This document shows, one piece after another, positions 1 through 7,400 of a DNA stretch of 10,071 nt (position 1 is the first letter of the stretch; the number at the start of each line of letters is the position of its first letter). A program made the translations under genes and the position numbers. This DNA is from Clostridia bacterium (GTDB taxonomy: Bacteria > Bacillota > Clostridia > Christensenellales > Aristaeellaceae). The notes beneath the pieces are model-generated. The model was not told the origin of the DNA and did no database searches. It was given only the letters and a program-made list of their open reading frames with translations. The stretch covers positions 1 through 10,071 of the forward strand of contig JAFZLE010000244.1 of the NCBI GenBank assembly GCA_017551645.1, in the 5' to 3' direction.

Positions 1-3000
1 AGCCGACCACGCTGAGCAGCGACAACTTCTACAATATCCCCGGCGAGGGAGCGGCGGCCATCACCGTAACGGTCGATGACGACGGCAATGGCAACCTGGT
101 CATCACCGATGTGGCGTACTCCGGCGAAGGCGAGATGAGCAGTGACGGTAAGTTCACGTTCACCGCCAAGTTCACCAACGAGTACCTGCCGACTCCCGTT
201 ACTTACCAGCCTCACGTGAAGAAGCTTATGACCGACATAAGCAGGCCGCTGCCTGTGAAGGTCACGGTGCCCTTCACGATGACGATAAGCAAGAACCCGA
301 ATGGCGGCGCCGAAGCTCTGACTCCGGAAGACCTGACTCAGATGATAGAGCTGCCCAGCGCGACGACCTGGACGACCTACACCTACGAGACCAAGGACTT
401 CAGCGAGATCAAGTTCACTTACGCCGGCACTTATGAGTTTGATATCGTGGAAGGCGATTACACCGCCGAGTCTGAGCTGGTTGAGGGCACCTTCGTCAAG
501 AAGCCTGCCACGCCCGCAAAGATCCAGGTGGTCATCGAGGACGACAAGAAGGGCAGCCTGTTCATCAAGGAAGTGAAGGTCCTCGCGGGTGAGACTACCG
601 CGACTGAGGGTGAAGAATTCACTTACACCGCGCAGTTCACCAACGAGTACATCCCGGAGCCGACCACCTACCAGGCGCACGTGAAGAAGCTGATGACCGA
701 CATCAGCCGCCCGCTGCCGACTGCGGTAACGGTACCCTTCACGATGGAAATCACCAAGAACCCGGACGACGGCGCCACCCCGCAGAAGCCTGCTGACATG
801 ACTCAGGAGATCGTGCTGCCCAGCGCTACGACCTGGGCGGGTTACGAATACGAGGTCAAGGACTTCAGCGTGATCGACATCACCTGGGCGAACGAATACG
901 AGTTCAGCATCACTGAAGGTCAGTGGACGTCCACCCCGACGCTGGCTGAAGACACGTTCCACAAGCAGCCCGCGACCGACGCGACGCTCAAGATCAAGGT
1001 CGAAGACCAGAACGGCCAGCTGGTAGTCGCAAGCGCGACCGCCACGGGCGAGACCACGACGGTAGGCGGAACTGCCGAGAACTACACCTACACCGCCGAG
1101 TTCACCAACGAGTACATCCCGAATCCCACGACCTATCAGGCGAAGGTAAAGAAGCTGATGACCGACATCAGCCGCCCGCTGCCCATCGAAGTGACGGTAC
1201 CCTTCACCATGACGATCGCGGAGAACCCGGACGACGGCGCGTCGACCAAGGATCCCGACGGCCTGACTCAGGAGATCGTGCTGCCCAGCGCTACGACCTG
1301 GGCGGGTTACGAGTACGAGGTCAAGGACTTCAGCCTGATCGACATCACCTGGGCGAACACCTACACCTTCACCTTCGAGGAAGGCCAGTGGACCTCCACC
1401 CCGACGCTGGCCGAAGGCACGTTCTACAAGAAGGACGCTCCCGACGCCAAGATCGAGGTCAAGGTCAAGGACAACATGGGCAACCTTGAGGTCGAAAGCG
1501 TGACGGTCCATGCCGGCGAAGCGGGACAGAGCACCGTTGGCAGTGACTTCGTGTACACCGCCGAGTTCACCAACGAGTACATCCCGAAGCCTACGACCTA
1601 TCAGGCGCACGTGAAGAAGCTGATGACCGACATCAGCCGCCCGCTGCCCATCGAGGTAACGGTACCCTTCACGATGGCTATCGAGGACAACCCGGACGAC
1701 GGCGCGTCGACCAAGGATCCCGACGGCCTGACTCAGGAGATCGTGCTGCCGAGCGCGACGACCTGGGAGGGCTACACCGGTTACGAGACCAAGGACTTCA
1801 GCGTGATCGACATCACTTGGGCGAACACTTACGAGTTCAGCATCAAGGAAGGTCAGTGGACGTCCACCCCGACGCTGGTCGAAGGCACGTTCCACAAGCA
1901 GCCCGCGACCGACGCGACGCTCACTATCGAAGTTGAAGACCAGAACGGCCAGCTGGTGGTCGTAAGCGCTACCGCTACGGGCGAGAGCACTGAGGTAGAC
2001 GCGGACGACAACTACACCTACATTGCCGAGTTCACCAACGAGTACATCCCGCTGCCGACTGATTACCAGGCGCACGTGAAGAAGCTGATGACCGACATCA
2101 GCCGCCCGCTGCCCGTGGACGTAACGGTCGACTTCGAGATGGCGATAACCGACAACCCGGACGACGGCGCCACGCCGCAGGACGAAGCTACCATGAAGCA
2201 GCAGATCGTACTGCCCAAGGATACTCCTATGGAAGAGTACGAGAGCGAGGTCAAGGACTTCAGCGTGATCGACATCACCTGGGCTAACACCTACAAGTTC
2301 AGCATCGAGGAGACCGGATACTCGTCCGATCCCGCGCTGGTAAGCGATACCTTCCATGAGCAGCCCGCGACTCCCGCGACCCTCGAAGTCGAAGTTATCG
2401 ACAACTACGGCCAGCTGGTAGTCAAGAGCGCTACCGCCACGGGCGAGAGCACGGAGGTAGACGCGAGCGACAACTACACCTACACTGCCGAGTTCACCAA
2501 CGAGTATATCCCCGAGCCGACCGATCATCCGATCCAGGCTCAGAAGATAGTCGAAGGCGAAGAGACGCAGAAGGATATGGAGTTCACCTTCACTCTGACT
2601 CCGATCAGCGCGGTGCTGACCAACGCGACCACGACCATGGACGCGTCCGAGATGCCGATGCCGCCGGAGAGCGAAGTAACGGTGGTAGGCCCCGCCCTTG
2701 CCGAGTTCGGTGAAGCCCATTACGAGTGGGCCGGCGTGTACACCTACGAGATCGCCGAGACCATCGGCAACTACGTAGGCTACACCTTCGACGGACGCAT
2801 CTGGACGGTGACCGTGACGGTCGTCGACAACAACGGACAGCTGGAAGCCTCCTCCGAATACGAGGCGGACGACGGCGCCCAGGCTGAACTGGCCGAGTTC
2901 CACAACCTCTTCGAGACCGCGCCTCTGACCATCCGCAAGACGGTGACCGGCGTGTCCATCGATACGACCCGCAAGTTCAAGTTCAAGGTCGAACTGTTCG

Positions 3001-3296
3001 ACGAGAACGAGGAGCCTCTGTACGGCAAGTACGAGTACACCGGCGCTGTAGGCGGCTGGGTCGAGAACGGTGTGGCGGAATTCGAGCTGGCTCACGACGA
3101 GAGCATCACCATTACCGACATCCCGCTGAATGCCCACTGGGTAGTGACCGAAGAGCGCGACGACGAGTACATCGTGACCTACGGCCAGCCCGAAGGCTTC
3201 ATCGAGCGCGAGGACAATGTATCCTCCTGGATCAACAACCGCGTGATCTGCGGCATGCCCGGTATCTGGATCAACGTAGGCGACTGCTTCGAATAA
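1..3296 (+). CDS. Large repetitive surface protein with pilin-type isopeptide domains (5' end outside window)
   Basis: The frame is open from position 3 to the TAA at 3294-3296, giving 1097 visible residues; the GTG at 111 is internal, because the residues before it match the end of a repeat unit. The visible protein is the end of one unit (to about 200), five 155-residue units (201-2522), a more canonical Spy0128/FctA-like pilin domain (about 2523-2918) and a final beta domain (about 2919-3240). Each domain ends in a strand with FTNEY or FHN and carries the V-x-D-x-x-G-x-L signature of these folds. In the family, Lys and Asn side chains form an internal isopeptide bond helped by a Glu, giving a rigid protease-resistant stalk; all three residues are visible in every unit. 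A role as a surface stalk or adhesin is inferred. No YPKN-like pilin motif, LPXTG signal or C-terminal membrane helix is visible. Isoleucine is mostly ATC, suggesting strong expression. Confidence 0.9.
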   Translation, partial: PTTLSSDNFYNIPGEGAAAITVTVDDDGNGNLVITDVAYSGEGEMSSDGKFTFTAKFTNEYLPTPVTYQPHVKKLMTDISRPLPVKVTVPFTMTISKNPNGGAEALTPEDLTQMIELPSATTWTTYTYETKDFSEIKFTYAGTYEFDIVEGDYTAESELVEGTFVKKPATPAKIQVVIEDDKKGSLFIKEVKVLAGETTATEGEEFTYTAQFTNEYIPEPTTYQAHVKKLMTDISRPLPTAVTVPFTMEITKNPDDGATPQKPADMTQEIVLPSATTWAGYEYEVKDFSVIDITWANEYEFSITEGQWTSTPTLAEDTFHKQPATDATLKIKVEDQNGQLVVASATATGETTTVGGTAENYTYTAEFTNEYIPNPTTYQAKVKKLMTDISRPLPIEVTVPFTMTIAENPDDGASTKDPDGLTQEIVLPSATTWAGYEYEVKDFSLIDITWANTYTFTFEEGQWTSTPTLAEGTFYKKDAPDAKIEVKVKDNMGNLEVESVTVHAGEAGQSTVGSDFVYTAEFTNEYIPKPTTYQAHVKKLMTDISRPLPIEVTVPFTMAIEDNPDDGASTKDPDGLTQEIVLPSATTWEGYTGYETKDFSVIDITWANTYEFSIKEGQWTSTPTLVEGTFHKQPATDATLTIEVEDQNGQLVVVSATATGESTEVDADDNYTYIAEFTNEYIPLPTDYQAHVKKLMTDISRPLPVDVTVDFEMAITDNPDDGATPQDEATMKQQIVLPKDTPMEEYESEVKDFSVIDITWANTYKFSIEETGYSSDPALVSDTFHEQPATPATLEVEVIDNYGQLVVKSATATGESTEVDASDNYTYTAEFTNEYIPEPTDHPIQAQKIVEGEETQKDMEFTFTLTPISAVLTNATTTMDASEMPMPPESEVTVVGPALAEFGEAHYEWAGVYTYEIAETIGNYVGYTFDGRIWTVTVTVVDNNGQLEASSEYEADDGAQAELAEFHNLFETAPLTIRKTVTGVSIDTTRKFKFKVELFDENEEPLYGKYEYTGAVGGWVENGVAEFELAHDESITITDIPLNAHWVVTEERDDEYIVTYGQPEGFIEREDNVSSWINNRVICGMPGIWINVGDCFE
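201..2522 (+). repeat. In-frame tandem array of five ~465-bp units encoding isopeptide domains
   Basis: Units start at 201, 666, 1131, 1596 and 2061; the first four are exactly 465 bp and the fifth is 462 bp. The tail of an earlier unit occupies 3-200, so the array continues to the left of the window. Each unit has the invariant stretch KKLMTDISRPLP near its start, VKDFS/TKDFS in the middle and FTNEY at its end. Proposed bond-forming Lys codons are at 222, 687, 1152, 1617 and 2082. Their Asn partners are at 642, 1107, 1572, 2037 and 2499, and the assisting Glu codons at 450, 915, 1380, 1848 and 2310. The Lys-to-Asn distance is 140 residues in four units and 139 in the fifth, although small indels occur inside the units. 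Confidence 0.93.
2523..2918 (+). other. Canonical pilin isopeptide domain (domain level)
   Basis: This domain differs from the five repeats and is closer to the standard Spy0128/FctA family: an early QKIVEG segment, a central YTYEIAET segment, the VVDNNGQL signature and a closing EFHN strand. The probable bond is Lys (codon 2544) to Asn (codon 2904), with Glu at codon 2757. Lys to Asn is 120 residues, shorter than the 140 of the repeats. It probably joins the repeat stalk to the C-terminal domain. Boundaries are approximate. Confidence 0.75.
2919..3293 (+). other. C-terminal beta domain and cysteine-containing tail of the surface protein
   Basis: The region starts at about APLTIRKTVTG and shows KFKFKVELFDENEEPLYGKY, then a hydrophilic loop, FELAHDESITITDIPL and VTEERDDEYIVTYG. 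This order resembles the last extracellular domain found just before the sortase signal in many Clostridia surface proteins (DUF7601-like, from memory). Where the LPXTG, helix and positive tail would normally follow, the protein instead ends in a short tail with the pattern C-x11-C followed by Phe-Glu and stop. These are the only cysteines in the visible protein. Confidence 0.6.
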
Positions 3297-3307
3297 TGTC
3301 AACGACA

Positions 3308-3336
3308 CCCGCGCGCGGCGGCAAACCGCGCGCGGG
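3308..3336 (+). terminator. GC hairpin between the surface protein and the binding-protein gene
   Basis: A perfect 11-bp inverted repeat (3308-3318 with 3326-3336) of alternating G and C encloses a 7-nt loop 12 bases after the stop codon. It is followed by an A-rich run (3337-3341), not a T run, so it does not look like a standard intrinsic terminator on this strand. It could be a partial terminator or an mRNA 3'-end stabiliser allowing unequal expression of the two genes. Confidence 0.55.
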
Positions 3337-3340
3337 AAAA

Positions 3341-3356
3341 AGGACGGAAAGAAAGG
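3341..3356 (+). promoter_or_regulatory. Purine-rich ribosome binding region before the binding-protein gene
   Basis: The leader holds AGGA at 3341-3344 and GAAAGG at 3351-3356. GAAAGG abuts the ATG at 3357, which is too close for that start, but lies 9 bases before the in-frame ATG at 3366. AGGA at 3341 is 12 bases before 3357. The start is therefore uncertain by three residues; both versions keep the complete signal peptide. Confidence 0.5.
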
Positions 3357-5372
3357 ATGAAAACAATGCTTAAAAAGTTGACTGCCGTGCTTCTTGCGTT
3401 CCTGCTGCTGTTGACGAGTTTCGCTGCATTTGCCGAGGAAACCCAGAGCGAAGAAGCCGAGATAACCGAGACTCAGGAAAAAGAAGAAACCATACTCTAC
3501 GTAGCCAATCCCACCGTTATGCGCGGCGAGTTCTTTACCGAGATGTGGGGCAACTCCACCACCGATATCGACGTGCGCGTGCTGATCCACGGGCTTAACC
3601 TGGTAAAGTGGGAAAACGCGCTGGGTATGTTCATACCTGACGATGTAGTAAACAAGAGAGTGCTGACCGCGGACACCGAGGATGGCGGCAGGCTCTACAC
3701 CTTTGAGCTGTGTGAGGACCTGTACTGGTCCGACGGCACCCAGATCACTGCCTGGGACTACGCGTTCACCGTACTGTTCCAGATCGCGCCCGAGATCGTA
3801 GCAACCGGCGGCACCCCCGTTCACGAGGATTTCCTGGTGGGATACGAAGAGTATTATAACAAGGAAGTCAGCTACTTCGCGGGCCTGAAAGTGCTGGATG
3901 ACTTCACTTTGCAGTTCCATGTACAGAAGGACTACGTACCCTTCTTCTACGAGTTCGGCCTGTTCTACATCACCCCCTTCCCGATCGAAGAGATCGCTCC
4001 CGGCTGCGTGGTGAAGGACGACGGCGACGGCGTGTACATCGCCAACGAGGACGAGGAGATCGAAGATCCCATCTTCACCTCCGAACTGATCATGCAGACC
4101 GTGCTGGATCCCAACACGGGCTATGCCGCGCATCCCAAGAAGGTGAGCGGCCCCTACACGCTGGTCAGCTGGGACGGCTTGACCGGTGAGTTCGAGATCA
4201 ACCCCTACTTCAAGATGGATCCCTACGACCATACCAAGCCCACCATCGACAAGCTGGTGTTCACCCTGGGCGACAATAACGACATGATCGAGAAGCTGAA
4301 GAACGGCGAACTTGGTCTGCTCAACAAGGTCACCAAGAAGGACACCATCGACGCGGGCCTTGAGCTGGCCGGATTCCAGTATGAGGCGTATCCCCGCGTG
4401 GGCCTGAGCTACATCAGCTTCTTCTGCGAGAAGACGGCGGTGTCCAGCAAGGCGGTCCGCCAGGCCATCGGCTACTGCGTGGACAGAGACCTGCTGGTGG
4501 AAGGTTACACCGGAGACTACGGCGTGAAGATGCCCGTTTGGAGCGGACTTGCCCAGTGGATGTACCGCGTTATCATGGGCGTGATCGAGTATCCCGGCAG
4601 AGTGCCCCCGTCCTATGACGTGAAGGCAGTGGCGAAGTATGAAGAGAACAAGAAGGAATGGGAAGAGCTTAACCTTGACAACGTCAAGAGGTATTCCCTC
4701 CAGCTGGATACGGCCATCAAACTGCTGGAAGATGACGGCTGGACCCTCAACCGCGACGGCAACGAGTTCGATCCCGAAAAGGACGATGTGCGCTGCAAGA
4801 TGATCGACGGCGAGCTTATCGCGCTGGATCTGGTGTGCTGGTATCCCGACGGAAACTACATGGCGGAGCTGTTCACCGAGCACCTGCTGCCCAACCTGGA
4901 GAAGGCTGGCATCAAGCTGACGCTCAAGCCCCTGCCCATGGTAGATATACTGTCCACCTGGTATGATCAGGTCGACCGCGAAGGCGACATGATCTACCTG
5001 GCCACCAACTTCGACGTGGTGTTCGACCCGGTGGTGAACTTCCTTGAGGACGACGGCGGAAACCACACCTGGAACTACACCAACCTCTGGGACGAGGAGC
5101 TCTACGAGATCGCTCTGGATATGCGCGAGACCGAGCCCGAAGACCAGTTGGGCTACATGAAGAAGTGGATCAAGTGGCAGGAGGAGTTCATGGAAGAGCT
5201 GCCCATGCTGCCCATCTACTCCAACATGTACTACGACTTCTTCATCTCCGATCTGCAGAACTACAACGTGCCCACTTACGTGACCTGGACGCAGGCGATC
5301 ATTTCTGCCACGCTGTCCAATGGCATGGAGGAAGTTGAAGCGGAAAAGGAAACCGAAGAGGCGGCTGAATAA
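3357..5372 (+). CDS. Secreted ABC-type substrate-binding protein, family 5 (oligopeptide-like), without lipobox
   Basis: The protein is 671 residues. Residues 1-26 form a signal peptide: basic start (KTMLKK), hydrophobic core and AFA cleavage site before Glu-Glu. Family 5 features include the early segment CEDLYWSDGTQITAWDYAF, matching the WSDGTPLTADD-like motif of OppA/DppA proteins, VSGPYTLVSW, the AVRQAIGYCVDRDLLVEG helix and a later lobe. OppA is about 540 residues, so this protein is longer, with acidic segments after the signal (residues 27-44) and at the C-terminus (from about 658). Family members bind peptides, nickel or sugars outside the membrane and deliver them to an ABC transporter. 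No lipobox cysteine is present, so it is not predicted to be a lipoprotein, and no permease or ATPase gene lies in the window. How it stays near a transporter is unclear. ATG 3366 is an alternative start. Confidence 0.88.
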   Translation: MKTMLKKLTAVLLAFLLLLTSFAAFAEETQSEEAEITETQEKEETILYVANPTVMRGEFFTEMWGNSTTDIDVRVLIHGLNLVKWENALGMFIPDDVVNKRVLTADTEDGGRLYTFELCEDLYWSDGTQITAWDYAFTVLFQIAPEIVATGGTPVHEDFLVGYEEYYNKEVSYFAGLKVLDDFTLQFHVQKDYVPFFYEFGLFYITPFPIEEIAPGCVVKDDGDGVYIANEDEEIEDPIFTSELIMQTVLDPNTGYAAHPKKVSGPYTLVSWDGLTGEFEINPYFKMDPYDHTKPTIDKLVFTLGDNNDMIEKLKNGELGLLNKVTKKDTIDAGLELAGFQYEAYPRVGLSYISFFCEKTAVSSKAVRQAIGYCVDRDLLVEGYTGDYGVKMPVWSGLAQWMYRVIMGVIEYPGRVPPSYDVKAVAKYEENKKEWEELNLDNVKRYSLQLDTAIKLLEDDGWTLNRDGNEFDPEKDDVRCKMIDGELIALDLVCWYPDGNYMAELFTEHLLPNLEKAGIKLTLKPLPMVDILSTWYDQVDREGDMIYLATNFDVVFDPVVNFLEDDGGNHTWNYTNLWDEELYEIALDMRETEPEDQLGYMKKWIKWQEEFMEELPMLPIYSNMYYDFFISDLQNYNVPTYVTWTQAIISATLSNGMEEVEAEKETEEAAE

Positions 5373-5398
5373 TCCGTATCAAGACGCACCTAAAAACA

Positions 5399-5427
5399 AG
5401 CGGCGGGGGAGAAACTCCCCCGCTGCT
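5399..5427 (+). terminator. Probable transcription terminator after the binding-protein gene
   Basis: A 13-bp stem (5399-5411 with 5415-5427, one G-T pair) closes on an AAA loop 26 bases after the stop codon. Only a short, interrupted T-rich stretch (GTTAT) follows, so termination may be incomplete. It separates the surface/secreted gene pair from the MATE gene cluster. Confidence 0.7.
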
Positions 5428-5477
5428 GTTATAAGGCGTGTGACCCTTTTAGACCAGATCCGCGCTGAGGTTACTGG

Positions 5478-6890
5478 ATGATAAAAACACGCTACCCGTG
5501 GAAGTCATTTTTGAAGAAAATAGCCGTTATCGCGGTGCCTGTGGCGCTGCAGAACCTGCTCTCGACTACCGGCTCCATGGTGGATACCATGATGATATCC
5601 TCCCTTGGCAAGCCGGAAGTGGGCGCGGTGGGGCTGTGCGCGCAGTTTTCTTCGCTTATGTTCGCGGGATTCTGGGGATTCGTGGGCGGCGGCATGCTGT
5701 TTTTCTCCCAGTACTGGGGGGCGAAAGACGACGACGGCATCAACCATTCCTACGGGCTGACGCTGGCGTGCATGATGTCGGTGGGCATACTGTTTGGAGT
5801 CATGGCGACGTGTTTTCCCGAAACCGTCATGCGCATGTACACGGACAAGGCGCACATACGTGAGATCGGCGTGGAATATCTGCGCATAGTTGGGTTTGGG
5901 TACCCGCTCACGGTCTTCTCCATGGCTATGGCGGCGCTGCTGCGCTGTACGGGCAAGGTGAGGATACCGCTGCTGGGCTCTATAGTGGGCGTCATAACGA
6001 ACATTGCGCTGAACTGGGTGCTGATATTCGGACATCTCGGTGTACCGGCGCTGAGGGTGCGGGGCGCCGCGCTGGCTACGGTGCTCGCCCAGGCGGTAAG
6101 CTGCACGGTAGTGCTTTTGGCTGCCCGCGCAAGCGGACATAAGTACCTGCTGGCGGTCCGCCGCCACTTCCGCTGGACCGGCGTATTCGTAAAGGCGTAC
6201 CTGAGAAAGTGCTTTCCCATCATCTGCAATGAGGTGCTCATAGGCGTAGGCAATATGGTCATAAACATAGTGCTGGGGCGCCAGCCGGAAGAAGCCATAG
6301 CTGCCCTGGCGGTGTTCCGCACGATAGAAGGCCTGGTGATAGGCTTCTTTGCCGGCTTCTCCAACGCTTCGTCTGTTCTGGTGGGCACGGAGGTGGGCGC
6401 AGGCCGCCCGGATGTCGCCTACTCAAGGGCCTGGCGCCTGGTATATCTGTGCCAGGGCTTTATCGCGCTGCTGGGCGTGCTTCTGATCGCCCTGCATACG
6501 CCCATTCTGAAGCTGATGGGCATGAGCGGCGACAGCTTTACGCTGGCTTTCGGTATGATAGCCATATACGTGGCGTTCGGCATAATCCGCATGGGCAACT
6601 GGACGCAGAACGATACCTTCCGCGCCGCGGGTGACGCCACCTACGGCACAGTGCTGGAGATAGTGTTCATGTGGGCGATGATACTGCCTTTGGTGTGCGT
6701 ATCCGGCCTGGTGCTCAAATGGCCTACGCTGGCAGTGTTCGCGTTTTGCTACGCGGACGAACCGATAAGATATATCCTTATGCAGAAACACCTGTTCAGC
6801 GGCAAATGGATACGCCCCGTGACACCGGAAGGGCAGGAAGCCCTGCGGGGATGGAGACCAAACCGCGCTCTTGTGCGTGAAGAAGACTGA
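5478..6890 (+). CDS. MATE-family multidrug/cation-coupled efflux transporter
   Basis: The protein is 470 residues, the usual MATE length, with about 12 hydrophobic segments and two similar halves. The first half starts with a short cytoplasmic segment and a helix (IAVIAVPVALQNLLS), then the typical VDTMMISSLGKPEVGAVGL and a Gly-rich FWGFVGGGMLFFSQYWGA segment. The second half starts near residue 240 with FPIICNEVLIGVGNMVINIVLG and includes FFAGFSNASSVLVGTEVGAG. Family members export cationic drugs, dyes or metabolites using a proton or sodium gradient; the substrate cannot be told from sequence. TGAGG at 5466-5470 lies 7 bases before the ATG, supporting this start. It is the first gene of a four-gene cluster; 45 bases separate it from the flavodoxin gene. 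Isoleucine codon ATA is frequent here, unlike the two genes upstream. Confidence 0.92.
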   Translation: MIKTRYPWKSFLKKIAVIAVPVALQNLLSTTGSMVDTMMISSLGKPEVGAVGLCAQFSSLMFAGFWGFVGGGMLFFSQYWGAKDDDGINHSYGLTLACMMSVGILFGVMATCFPETVMRMYTDKAHIREIGVEYLRIVGFGYPLTVFSMAMAALLRCTGKVRIPLLGSIVGVITNIALNWVLIFGHLGVPALRVRGAALATVLAQAVSCTVVLLAARASGHKYLLAVRRHFRWTGVFVKAYLRKCFPIICNEVLIGVGNMVINIVLGRQPEEAIAALAVFRTIEGLVIGFFAGFSNASSVLVGTEVGAGRPDVAYSRAWRLVYLCQGFIALLGVLLIALHTPILKLMGMSGDSFTLAFGMIAIYVAFGIIRMGNWTQNDTFRAAGDATYGTVLEIVFMWAMILPLVCVSGLVLKWPTLAVFAFCYADEPIRYILMQKHLFSGKWIRPVTPEGQEALRGWRPNRALVREED

Positions 6891-6921
6891 CGCCCTCGCA
6901 AGGCGTATACGGAGAATACTG

Positions 6922-6928
6922 AAGGAGG
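6922..6928 (+). promoter_or_regulatory. Strong ribosome binding site that sets the flavodoxin start
   Basis: AAGGAGG lies 7 bases before the ATG at 6936. The in-frame TTG at 6930 would be one base from this site and is too close, so the protein is taken to start at 6936 (MKILVAYFS), which also matches how flavodoxins begin. Confidence 0.9.
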
Positions 6929-6935
6929 TTTGTAT

Positions 6936-7400
6936 ATGAAGATACTGGTAGCGTATTTCAGTGCGGAGGGGACCACGGCAAAGCTCGCGAAAGAGCTGGC
7001 CGGAAAGCTGGGCGCGGATCTGTTTGAGATCAGGCCCGAACAGGCGTACACTGCGGCGGATATCCGCTGGACGAATCCCCTGGCCCGCTGCAACCGCGAG
7101 AAACTTGGCAAAAAGGACGTGCCGTTCGTGGGAGAGGTCGCTTCCTGGGACGAATACGACACGGTGTATCTCGGCTTTCCCATCTGGTACTACGGCGCGC
7201 CCAACATAGTGAACACCTTCTGCAAGGCATTTGACTGGGCGGGAAAGAAAGTGGCGCTGTTCGCCACGTCCGGCGGCAGCGGCATAGGCAAGACCGCCGA
7301 AAAACTCAGACCCTATATGCAGGGCGAAGCCGATATAGTCAGCGCGGGCGTTTACCGCACAGCTGATGAAGTGCTGAACGGGGCGGGAAAGCCGCAATGA
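6936..7400 (+). CDS. Small flavodoxin (flavodoxin_4-like)
   Basis: The protein is 154 residues, the normal size for a single-domain flavodoxin. The first beta strand and FMN-phosphate loop are clear (KILVAYFSAEGTTAKLA, loop residues 9-14). The FMN-contacting segment GFPIWYYGAPNIVNTF lies at about 80-95, and the FATSGGSGIGKT segment at about 109-120 is typical of flavodoxin_4. These proteins carry FMN and move electrons between redox enzymes in the cytoplasm or act as small oxidoreductases. The partner is unknown: no ferredoxin reductase or other redox enzyme is nearby. The gene lies 45 bases after the MATE gene, and its stop overlaps the next gene's start by 4 bases (ATGA at 7397-7400), which favours coupled translation. 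Confidence 0.92.
   Translation: MKILVAYFSAEGTTAKLAKELAGKLGADLFEIRPEQAYTAADIRWTNPLARCNREKLGKKDVPFVGEVASWDEYDTVYLGFPIWYYGAPNIVNTFCKAFDWAGKKVALFATSGGSGIGKTAEKLRPYMQGEADIVSAGVYRTADEVLNGAGKPQ

Noticed and set aside
351..1830. Repeated LPSAT segments in the surface-protein units considered as sortase motifs
   Set aside because: They lie inside the beta domains as part of LPSATTW, lack the Gly of LPXTG and are not followed by a helix and basic tail.
201..2522. Regular direct repeats considered as a CRISPR array or satellite
   Set aside because: The units are 465 bp, in frame and protein-coding, without short repeat-spacer structure.
5430..5435. TATAAG considered as a -10 promoter box for the MATE gene
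   Set aside because: The matching -35 position falls inside the preceding terminator hairpin and shows no TTGACA-like sequence, so support is too weak.
5505..6167. Long minus-strand open frame opposite the MATE gene
   Set aside because: The translation is rich in His, Arg and Gln with no recognisable domain, and the plus-strand MATE frame explains the region fully. It is a shadow of GC-rich coding DNA.
6890..6906. Small inverted repeat (ACGCC/GGCGT) between the MATE and flavodoxin genes considered as a terminator
   Set aside because: The stem is only 5 bp, has no T run after it, and the next ribosome binding site follows at once, so read-through is more likely.
6930..6935. TTG at 6930 as the start of the flavodoxin
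   Set aside because: It is one base from the AAGGAGG site; the ATG at 6936 has the correct spacing and family N-terminus.
6423..7397. 324-codon minus-strand open frame across the MATE and flavodoxin genes
   Set aside because: It runs opposite two well-recognised genes and their junction, and its composition is not protein-like.
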